DNA from: Choristoneura fumiferana
Taxonomy: Eukaryota; Arthropoda; Insecta; Lepidoptera; Tortricidae
Assembly: GCF_025370935.1 (NCBI RefSeq)
Contig: NC_133489.1
Location: forward strand, 23,131,535-23,195,534
Reading direction: 5' to 3'
Length of the DNA: 64,000 bases
Shown one piece after another: positions 54,640 to 64,000 of this stretch (its first letter is position 1; each line of letters begins with the position of its first letter). Both the position numbers and the translations under genes were made by a program. The notes under the pieces were generated by a model, which saw nothing but the letters and a program-made list of their open reading frames with translations, made no database searches and had not been told where the DNA came from.

Positions 54640-57165
54640 GACATAAACAGATGCCGATTAAACTTGCTAAGTTATAATCTATATGAAGCATTCAGCTGTC
54701 ACAAGTGTCACGTTAAACAAACAAATCGAAAGCTAAACCGTAACTCGTGATTTTCGGAATCGACATTGTGATTAATAACATTAAATGTCGTTTCTTTTCT
54801 TACAGGTAATGTTTTGTTACTAAACCGTTTATTAATGTGAATAATACCTACCTACATACGTTAACATAATAAATCTTTTCTTACAGAGAAATTCAATTGT
54901 GTTTTGATTTACGGTGTCGTCCAAATCACTTCGAAAAATAATAATATCTTATAAGTATAATCCGAGTTTTTGTTGCTGTACAAAATAAACTAAGGCATGT
55001 CTTTAGTCTTATCCAATTATGATTATTTGATGAAAGTATGTTAAGTAGATGTTCATTTTTGCTCCACGAAACCGAAATTACCCTGTATAAATTTTAGTAA
55101 CCTTACTACAGTAGTAATTTTAGTAACTAATAATGTACAATTTAACCTTAGCGCGTTAAATAACAAGCGCTGGGATTAGAGGGAAGAAATTTGGCGTGAG
55201 TTTGATCTGTTTTGATTAATGAAATTCACGATTAATTTTTGGAAAGTCCTACGTTTATAAAATCTCCAAATTTCTCGAAATGTTTTTGAGTGAAAAGTGG
55301 GCAAAGATCAAGTATCTAATACAAATAAATATGATGTTTTAAATTAGACCTATTATACTATGTAGGTACTACTAATAATAATTACAAGCTTTTATTTAAA
55401 TTGCCCTGTTCGTTTAATTATTTGTTTATTTATTTATTTGGGTCAAATCTTGCAAGTTAAATTTGACCCACTTCCAGTAGTCCGATCGCCTTGAAATTTG
55501 TTAAACTTATGTAAGATTTACATGACAATACAATAATCTGATAGTGACATCCTCTGGTAGTCCGGCCAGGATCGTCTCCACAGGACGGAACTCTATAACG
55601 GTTAATAGCATTGACTTGAAATTTGGTATTCGAATGTAGTTTGGGTGACTATACAAGTACAGTCAATAACAAAAAAAACAGTTAGCAAAAAAAGACCAAA
55701 ATCATATTTATATTTCAATTTAATAAAGAGTTTACAAACAAAAGAACTAACCTAAGATAATATCTTAACGAAATATAGCTAAACTACCGATACCTGAAAT
55801 GGTACCTCAGTATTATTTTGCAAATTACAGATAAACGCAACGTAGAGAAAAATGCACCCTTTGTGATACTGAGCTCAGAGGATGTCAGAACTTGACGCGG
55901 AGTGAAATTGCTGTAGCCTTTTCTTGTACCCCTATTTTTAACCCTTGATGGGGCGTGTGGCAAAAACTGGATGGCTTATACAATTTGTGATATTAGATTT
56001 CTGTAAATTTTAAGGGAATTTACTTTTTTGTCGGTCTCTAAACTGATTTCTCCTCTAATCCACTCAAAGGTAGTCTGGTAGAGATACTTTGAAGGGGTAA
56101 GTTCGTCTTTGCATTATTAGAAAAGAGTCTATATATATCCATATATTTAATAGGGCAAATGAAGTTGATTTCTCTAAGACATTAGTCATCTAATTATTAC
56201 AGTTTAAAATAAAATGTACTCGTAATCAAAAATTAGCATAATAATTAATCGTGCGCAGTAAACCAGCGTAAAGATTTTTAATTTATGTCGGTTAATCAAA
56301 GTCCGTAACTAAGTTAGTTGTTTTAAATGTACATACCTATTAATATTTAGCGGAAAACGGTAAACAAAACGAGTTTTTTCGAGATCTATCTTACGTCACG
56401 TCAATGTCACTTGTTAAGTTTGTTATTTACAATTTGACTTTTAACAATGATTGTGAGTGAAGTCACTCACAGACTACAGAGAGTACCAAAGAAGTCAAAC
56501 ATAACCTTCCTCCGGACATTCGGTTAAAACATTAAATTGAAAGCATCCTTCATTAACTACCGTGATGAACTTTATCCGTAAAGGCTTAAGACAGGTTTCA
56601 AATATAATTATAGCGCACGCCCACAAAGTAAAGTGACCTAAATGCAAATAAACGAATTTGAATTTTAAATTACACAAAGAGGATAGAAATGAAGCCTCTT
56701 ATGCTAAAAAAAGGAGCTTATTCAAACTTACAGCAATGACTTCAAATGTTACTACACCTTCGAATTTTTATTATTTGTTCCTTTACTACTATTACTTTTG
56801 TCGTTATCATCATCAATAACGCATGGATACTGCTAGAAATAGGCCTCCTCAAAGAACGTCCAATCCGCCTGCCTTTTTTGTCCCTGTCATACTCGTCTTC
56901 GGAACTCCTGCGGCCATTAACGGACCATCAGTCCACCTTATGAGGGTATACCCATGCTCTATCTTCCAGCTCGTAGTGGCCACTCATAAACAAAGGGCTT
57001 TACGGGCTACCAGATTTTCTCGCTTTTTTTCGCTCAAAATTCCTCAGAGATATAATGAACTGTAGCCAAACTGTAGTAATTTTAAATTCAATTCAATTTT
57101 TGAAAATATAGTTGAGATTGAATAAAAAAAAATTAACCGAAATAAACATGAAAATAATTTTCTAT
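54640..57165. other. AT-rich stretch without a supported gene
   Basis: An RTE-like tail is faintly visible at 56805-56960. A short hairpin 'gggtcaaat...atttgaccc' is at 55440-55470. No Ig or FN3 exon was recognised. Confidence 0.45.
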
Positions 57166-57305
57166 CAGTCTGAAGTCGGTCGGTGCCTCAGCACGAGACA
57201 GCAGGAGTAGACCTATAGTCATCTACCTCAGCTACGCACTATACATATGTTGGGCTTCAATCACTCCTGCTGGCTCGTGCTGAGGCACTGACCGACTTCA
57301 GACTG
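57166..57305. mobile_element. Palindromic MITE (CAGTCTGAAGTCGGTC)
   Basis: The left arm CAGTCTGAAGTCGGTCGGTG continues through 'cctcagcacgag'; the right arm is its complement ending CGACTTCAGACTG. Arms of about 42 bp enclose a 50-bp centre. 'gtagtcggttaaa' and 'gaagtcggttaaa' lie just downstream. Confidence 0.85.
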
Positions 57306-58180
57306 GTAAAAAACTATCTTCATGGTTTTTTGTAGTCGGTTAAATTTTTTGTTATAATTTTTTTTTCACGCTTTTTAGTGTAAATAATCTAAGACACAAT
57401 AGTTTAATATCAACTGCTGGTCACCTTTTACGAAAGATTGCTCTTTCCGATGTAGAGACGTTCATCATTGAGGAGTCCTGGTGCTTCACCACCCGTTTTA
57501 CCATATGCATTACGAGGAGCATAAATTGCTTAGAAGCAGTGTTAAAATAATTAAAATTCAACCCCTGAAATACTTGTTATTGAGTAGTAAATCCGATGGT
57601 CAACTGTGGTCTTCATCATCAGTTCCACTTCACCAAATGATGATTTTCAGGAGCAAATGCACGAGTTACTACTAAATATATCCAATTTACTATAGTTATC
57701 CCCTTTTTACCGAATTGAGAACCTCCTTTTTTGAAGTCGGTTAAAAAGACACTATCAGTTAGCCAATTGTTCGGTGTACCTAGCTATGTCTATTGATATG
57801 GATCTCCGGAAAATAAAGCATGCTTCAATCAATTATTAACTGTAGCTTCTTTTAATTAGGAAACGACGAACTCTATGAGAAAATGTCATTGTACCTACTA
57901 AAGATTGCAGACAATTATTAAATATGCGTCCAAATGTTTCTAATAACGAATTTGACACCGGAACGCTATTTACCTATTGTCCTTTATTCCGACCGAATTT
58001 TACTAAGAGACGGTTATTTACCTAAATAAACATCAGTGTACTAAAAACCATTTGTTATTCAAATTAAAAGGGCATTAACGTTTTAGTAAATGTCGTGCTG
58101 ATGAGCGAGTGAAAAATAAATGAGGTGATTTTACGACGATATTTTTGACGCCTTGATGAAATGCTAACTTAACAGATACC

Positions 58181-58336
58181 ATCAGCCAAATATGTGGTCT
58201 CCCACCCTAAAGTTGATAATCGTTTGCATGTTATAAAACAATAATGCCAATAGACGTATCTGTAAACTTGAAACTTCGACTTTAGCGATTTGATAGGTAC
58301 TTGTTTAAAAATTGATAGACCACATGTTTGGCTGAT
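58181..58336. mobile_element. MITE with 20-bp inverted repeats (ATCAGCCAAA)
   Basis: ATCAGCCAAATATGTGGTCT at 58181-58200 and its complement with one change at 58317-58336. The 116-bp interior is AT-rich and non-coding. Confidence 0.85.
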
Positions 58337-58902
58337 TTATTTATTTATATGCCAATAATAAAATACAGCATTACAGTAAAACCAATGCGCTGTAAAATTC
58401 AAATTATACTTACAGTAAAAAACACAAATAGACAGTAAAAACCAAAAAAAGTTACATAACACCAATTTATGTTAAATGACTTAATACCAGTAGGCCAGGA
58501 GAACGTTTTACCAAATGTTAGTATGCATCTCGTTTATTATACAAAATGACATTATTCCATATGAACATTATGTCATAAGTTGCTACGATAAAAAATTATA
58601 GAAGCCAGTAGAAATCGAGTTCTCACGTTGCCACACCGCTTGCTAACATAAAACCACGTTTGATGCTTTTTTTTCGAGAAACTAATAAAGTGTACAGTGT
58701 GTATTATGTTAAAACCACAAATTTTAAAAGGGTAGTTAGCTATGCAGTAGGTAATATATTATGACTAAATAAGATCACTACATTGTGTTTAATCGTAACC
58801 TTGCACTAATGCTGCCTGGAAGAGATCGCTCTGAAGCGATAAGGCTGCTTATTGCTTACCTTAGAAAATCTCTATTGTGCAATAAAGAGTTATTTAATTG
58901 TA

Positions 58903-59185
58903 TTGTTTGCAGGTGGTAGGACCTTATGCAAGGTCCGCCCGGATTGCTACCACCATCTTGCTCGCTAAACCTGCCGTGAAACAGCAGTGCTTGCACTGTT
59001 GTGTTTCGGCGTGGAGAGTAAGAAAGCTGGTGAAATTACTGGCACTTGAGGTATCCCATCTTAGGCCTCTAGGTTGGCAACGCATCTGCAATCCAGGTGT
59101 CGTGTTGCAGGTGTCTATGTGGTGTGGTGATCTCTTATCATCAGGAGACCCACTTGCTCGTTTGCCATCCAGTTGAATAAAATAA
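58903..59185 (+). mobile_element. Dispersed LINE/SINE family, copy 2
   Basis: A GC-richer block containing 'gtgaaacagcagtgcttgca' and 'ggcacttgaggtatcccatc', ending 'tcaggagacccacttgctcg' and an A-rich tail. No full frame; the 3' end matches 60555-60605. Confidence 0.65.
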
Positions 59186-59681
59186 AAATTGTATCGTATT
59201 GTAATGCTGACGAGAAAATCGACACATAAATAACCGCTTCTTTCTCAAATCAAATTATTGTACAGGCTTAATGCTAAACTTAAAATTTACTTATTTCGTT
59301 TCACAGTATTAAAACCAACGTCTAGTTGCTTTACACGCTGTTAAAGTGCTTGTACTATTACTTATTCTGTGGTTAAAGCAACAATGTTTCGTGCACGTGA
59401 AATAAAACGTCATCATAAGTCATAACTCCTAACGTCTACATAATTCGCATAACATGCCGGGCGAACTTTTAGACGTGCAGAAAGAACCTTTGCATATCAA
59501 AGATAAGGCTTTCCGTTTACCACAAACTTGGAATTAGAAAGGATTTGAAGAATTCTCAAGCAAGTATTTCATGAGCACCTAAAACCATTTTTGCGCTATT
59601 TGTAGTATATCATCTGCACAGACAGGTAAATGAATAAATTTGTTTTCCAGTTATTTCACTTCTTTTATTAGGGAAACTGTT

Positions 59682-59967
59682 TCATCATCATCCCAGCCTA
59701 TATACGTCACTCCCCTCAGAATGAGAGGGCTGGGCAGTTCCCACGCGGCCCAGTGCGGATTGGGAACTTCACACACACCATTGAATTGCTTCGCAGGTTT
59801 GTGCAGGTGTCCTCACGATGTTTTCCTTCACCGTAAAGCTCGTGGTAAATTTCAAATATAATTCCGCACATGAATTTCGAAAAACTCAGAGGTGCGAGCC
59901 GGGGTTTGAACCCGCGAACCTCTGCTTGAGAGGCCATAGGTCAAACCACTCTGCCACCACGGCTTCC
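59682..59967 (-). mobile_element. tRNA-derived SINE, copy 3 (best preserved)
   Basis: Minus strand: A box TGGCAGAGTGG and B box GGTTCAAACCC, with 'ctctcaagcagaggttcgcg' between. The body 'ttcgaaattcatgtgcggaa' follows, then the distal part and GATGATG tail. Confidence 0.8.
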
Positions 59968-60189
59968 CACGGCTTCATTTCTGTACCAGTTCTAAAGAAA
60001 TTACATTACCAGAAAATATTGAACACCATTGACATCTTTGTACCTTAGGGCACTAGACTAGAGCTGCTTAGAAAGTTAAAGTGAAAGTGAAGTGAAAAGT
60101 TCACCTAATTTTGTACCTACGTTGTTTTAAGGTCACAGCTCATTACAGCCACCCGGCCTCGAGCGGTTAGTACTCTTCATATGGTTTTG

Positions 60190-60605
60190 TATGGGTATGC
60201 GCTCACTACATCAACTCCGTAGCGTCACCGGATCGCCTCACTCGCGAGGCCTCGCGCGGATGGCGAGTGGACCACTCGGTGACAGTCCGCTGCTTGCCGC
60301 CATAGTGACTACTAGGAAATTCGTGGACAACGAGAGGTCCACTCGTTGTCACACGGCGTCCACCCGTGGACCACCTGTCGACAACGAGTGGACGACGAAA
60401 GTGGAGGCGGTGCTGGCCGGGTGCCGGGTGGGTCTAATGAGCTGTGACCCATGCATAGATGTCGATATTGAACACGTATTTTTTGCCAATTTAACAAAAA
60501 TAATGGAGAATGGTTTCTGGTGTTGCAGATGTTTATGGGCGGTGGTGATCTCTTACCATCAGGAGACCCACTTGCTCGTTTGCCATCCAGTAGAATAAAA
60601 AAAAA
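60190..60605 (+). mobile_element. Dispersed LINE/SINE family, copy 3
   Basis: GC-rich 5' part with repeated GACAACGAG / CTCGTTGTC words, then 'gatgtttatgggcggtggtg' and 'tcaggagacccacttgctcg' with an A-run. The 135-residue open frame over it is not conserved and I do not call it a gene. Confidence 0.6.
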
Positions 60606-60689
60606 GAAGATATTATGGCCAGTTATAGTTATGCGTGACGCCACAGACCCCCACTTTCGAACTTTGATGCGTTTCATCTTTGTATAGTT

Positions 60690-60750
60690 TTTATTTTATG
60701 GCCTATGTCCAGCAGTGGACGTCTTTCGGCTGACATGATGATGATAATGT
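60690..60750 (+). mobile_element. RTE-type LINE tail
   Basis: 'atgtccagcagtggacgtct' followed by 'ttcggctgacatgatgatga'. Other short tails are at 28345-28386 and 37250-37310 (inverted). Confidence 0.75.
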
Positions 60751-61587
60751 CGATTTATTTGTTTGATTGAAAAAATTAGTGTCCGATATTTTCTGATACC
60801 TAACTAACGGACTAAATAAAACCATATTTATTTTACCCAAGAAACTACCCAATTACCAGCTATTAAACAACTTATTGGGACACAAGCGAAACAGCTCCTG
60901 ACGGCAATATCGTAGCTATAAAAACATCCCGAGACGGACAAAGTCGCGTGTCAAAACCAGCAATAAAACCGTGCAGTAAACCGGGGGTCGATCAGGTTTA
61001 CGAGGGAGCTATCTCCAGTCCAAGATTCGATTCTAAACATACGGCGCCGATCGGCACTCGAGACGTGGACGGATTCCTTTTAACGACCAGTGTAAAGTAG
61101 GTAGAGTTGGAGTTCATGAAAAAAGTTATTTGAGAAAATGGTAGCTCAGTTTGATCATACACAGTTTTTTCACGACAATCTTGTAGATGTGAGGAAAGTT
61201 ATGGGGTTGTAATCAATACCGGAGGATTCTAAACTCAGCAATAAATAATATACACATGAATGTTCATTATTAAAATGGAAAATTCATACAATACAAAACT
61301 CATAAGTACATAACAAAACTTACTGAGAATACAATGGGAATTAAGTAAAACCTCGAAATTTTTTATTCAACTATCGAATCATCGTCAACGCGAGCAAAGC
61401 CGCGGGTAAACGCTAGTTTGAACTCAATTCGTGATTTTGTAGTCTATTTTATGCATTTAAAATAAACTTCCGAGTTTGAGCAGTTCTGTAGCCAAGGGCG
61501 TGGGGATTTGTAAGACTTTATAATTCGTTACAATTTAATTTGTATCTCCAGAAATTTGATATTTTCTACCTTTCAGCTATTTTAATT
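60751..61587. other. No supported gene
   Basis: AT-rich. A diverged Helitron-like end 'gcgagcaaagccgcgggtaa' followed by 'acgctagt' is at 61390-61418. Confidence 0.45.
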
Positions 61588-62945
61588 CAAAGTCAAAGTC
61601 AAAGTCAAAGTCAAAATATCTTTATTCAATTTAGGCTATAACAAGCACTTATGAATGTCAAGAAAAATCTACCACCGGTTCGGAAAAACCTCTGCTGAGA
61701 AGAATCCGGCAGAAACTCAACGAGGTATATATATTTATTTTTAAAACAGATTTACAATATTATTAATGATATGTATACATCACAAGTATTTAACACAACT
61801 TTATTTTTAACACAGTAGGTTCGCTATTTGAAGGGATCGCTAATGCGGATCGGAATTATTTCCAAATATCCCTGTCCATGATATAATCATTAACTTTATA
61901 ATACGCCTTTGATATTAATGTCTTCTTGACAATAGATCTGAATTTTGTATCCGTTTCATTTGTAATATTTTTTGGAATTTTATTATAAAACGTATGCAAT
62001 TTCCCAGAAAAGACTTTTTGGTTTTAGCCAGTCTGTAAGATGGAACTTTAAGCTTCCCTGTGTTTCTAGTAGCCTTTGGTTATCGACGTTAGTGGGAAAT
62101 CACATTGTTCCTAACATACATGATTATTTCAAAAACATAAAGCGACGGCAGGTTAGGATATCTGTTTCCTTAAAAAAGATCTTAAAGATTCACGCGTCTT
62201 CAAATTATAAATTGCTCTAATTGCTCTCTTTGTAAGATAAAATTGACTCAATGTCTGCAGCAGATCCCATAAAATAAGGCCGTACGAAATAATGCTATTA
62301 AAGTAAGCAAAATACACCAACCGTGCCGTCGCCACATCGTTAGCTGCCGTATTTTCCAAACTGCAAAAGCAGCAGAGCTCAATCTACCCGCGATTGCTGT
62401 GACGTGAGGTCCCACTGTAGTTTAGAATCGAGCGTTATTCCTAAAAATACTGTTGATTTTACAAATTCAATAGTTTGACCATTTAACTTTATATTAGAAA
62501 CTGAATTCGAGCTAGATGAATTTATCAACGAGAATTAATACATTTAGTTTTCTTAGGATTTAGTAACAAATTATTGGCAGCAACATGCGGATATCACGGA
62601 CAGGGTTTCATTGGGCTCAATGAAGTCGGTATCTTTTCTACTAACCTTGAACAGTAAAGACGTGTCGTCAGCAAACATAACTATACCCGACTTTTGGTTA
62701 CCATATAAGTAAGGTCATTTACATAAATAAGATACAGGAATGGGGCAAGAATGGATCCTTGAGGCACTCCCATTTCGACCACAGATCCCTCCGATACCGT
62801 TCCGTTAATCGCTACTTTTGCTTTCTTTGTGTGAGGTAAGATTTAATGAGTTCTAAAGCGAGGCACGAATGCCATAAAAATTTAACTTACAAATTAAAGT
62901 ATCATGATCCACACAATCAAAGCTTTGAAAGGTCGCAGAATACAC

Positions 62946-63464
62946 CTATACGTCATGTGATTCCTCCCAAGCTTGCAATATGAATTTAACTAAACTATGA
63001 CCCGCGTCTGTAGTAGACCTGCCTTTTGTGAATCCGAACTGCTGTGGATGCATGATTTTATGGGTATTAAAATGCGAGATCATTTGCGTCAGCATTATTT
63101 TTTCGAATATTTTGCTAAACGCTGATAGGATGGACACAGGACGATAATCAGAGGGATTATCTTTATCACCTGATTTGAAAATAGGAACTACTTTACTATA
63201 TTTCATCAAATCTGGAAATACGCCTTCATCTATACAGCTATTAAATATAAATGCTAAAGTTGGAGCAACGACACTAAATGGAATGTAGAACCTTAACTGA
63301 GACGCCCCACAAGTCTTCCGTTTTTTTACTTTCAATAATCTAAAAGTCTTAATGATGTCACAGGAGAGACATGCGTAATTTAAATTACTTAAGTTTGGAA
63401 TAGATACATTTTGTTTTAAGAGCGATTCAGCTAACTTTGAGGAAGACGCGAGACATTTTGTCAT
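62946..63464 (-). pseudogene. LINE reverse transcriptase fragment
   Basis: A 172-residue frame with KYSKVVPIFKSGDKDNPSDY, RPVSILSAFSKIFEKIM and HPQQFGFTKGRSTTDA, the first RT blocks of the Jockey/CR1 type. The catalytic FADD block lies downstream in another frame ('ttgctgacgacacg' on the minus strand near 62670), so the gene is broken. Confidence 0.85.
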
Positions 63465-63607
63465 TTCGATGGGGATTTTAGAGAAGTAGGTATTAAACTC
63501 GTTAGCTACTTTAACGCGTCCGTTTCTAATACGTTGTTAATCTTTAACGATATAGAGACTCCGCGTTCTTACGTCGACCGGTTTCAGTATTATAATTTCC
63601 AAACTGT

Positions 63608-63877
63608 TTAATTTATCATCAGAGGACTTATTTTATTAGTTACATGGGCTGCTTTTGCTTTATTACATATAATTTTGAATAATTTAGAATAATCCCTGAC
63701 ATACTGGTGGAAACGTTTATCAGTGGTACACGATTTCTTATCATAAAGATCATATAAGACGTCCCTACTCCTACGTATTCCGGGTGTAGCCCATTCATTG
63801 AATGATAGTTTGTTTCCTATTTTAATACGTTTTTTACTACACGTTTTATCGTATTCCTCGCATACAGTATTTAACAA
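63608..63877 (-). pseudogene. LINE region between endonuclease and RT
   Basis: An 89-residue frame, EWATPGIRRSRDVLYDLYDK and YSKLFKIICNKAKAAH, as found between endonuclease and RT in Jockey-type ORF2. It is separated from the RT fragment by stops. Confidence 0.7.
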
Positions 63878-64000
63878 TATTTTGAAATTTTCGTTTGGAT
63901 TTTTAGTATTTACTTTTAAATTGTTTACTTTTTGCGCGATGTTTGTTTGAGACGGTCAAGTCTTTGTTTGTTCAACGGCCTAATTTTATGGTTTGATTAA

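Larger units (their letters stand above)
61588..64000 (-). mobile_element. Decayed non-LTR LINE, 3' portion (runs off the window)
   Basis: The 3' end is marked by (AAAGTC)n at 61588-61612 on the plus strand. Upstream on the minus strand, broken frames keep RT blocks (see 62946-63464) and a C-terminal fragment at 62153-62359 (VYFAYFNSIISYGLILW). Several frameshifts show it is old. Confidence 0.8.

Noticed and set aside
60191..60598. A 135-residue plus-strand open frame.
   Set aside because: It lies over a dispersed repeat whose 3' end recurs at 52505 and 59141; no domain and no start context.
46949..64000. Upstream Dscam-like exons for Ig1, Ig2 and the first half of Ig3.
   Set aside because: No Ig-type motif (cysteine, tryptophan, YxC) with fitting splice sites was found on the minus strand; the sequence is dominated by repeats.

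Overview
The window is a stretch of an insect nuclear genome, almost certainly a moth or butterfly. The evidence is an AT-rich background with GC-rich small exons, dense dispersed repeats typical of Lepidoptera (RTE-type LINE tails ending in ATG repeats, tRNA-derived SINEs, Helitron-like elements with TCTG microsatellites, hairpin MITEs), and one long split gene whose protein is clearly arthropod Dscam-like. No rRNA, tRNA gene, CRISPR array or bacterial-type operon is visible.

The only host gene I can support is a Dscam-family cell adhesion receptor on the minus strand. I can chain thirty exons with AG/GT splice borders and unbroken reading phase from 46948 down to about 12052. They encode, in order, the second half of Ig3, Ig4 to Ig9, FN3 domains 1-4, Ig10, FN3 5-6, a transmembrane helix and a cytoplasmic tail of roughly 155 residues, about 1550 codons in all. 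Most Ig and FN3 domains are split over two exons, and domain borders fall in phase 1. Exons for the signal peptide, Ig1, Ig2 and the first half of Ig3 were not found; they should lie beyond 46948, perhaps outside the window. Only one version of the Ig7 exons is visible, so there is no Dscam1-style array here. The second-half Ig3 exon, however, is followed by two decayed tandem copies of its own 3' end and donor site.

Left end (1-8 kb): a plus-strand Ty3/gypsy LTR retrotransposon with gag and a pol of protease, reverse transcriptase, RNase H and integrase. Gag and pol are joined by a textbook -1 slippery heptamer; gag is itself broken by a second frame change. 8-12 kb is non-coding and holds five MITE copies of three families.

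12-47 kb is the Dscam-like gene. Its 12 kb intron (34.5-46.7 kb) carries a nearly intact LINE on the minus strand (ORF1 with a PHD-like zinc finger, ORF2 with endonuclease and reverse transcriptase) and a 450 bp foldback element nested in an older repeat.

47-64 kb is repeat-rich DNA: Helitron-like elements carrying a roughly 145 bp tandem repeat, several palindromic MITEs, SINEs, LINE tails and, at the right edge, a decayed LINE cut by the window end. I see no clear evidence of a new multi-gene system; the most unusual items are the decayed exon duplication, the slippery site and several well-bounded non-autonomous transposons.
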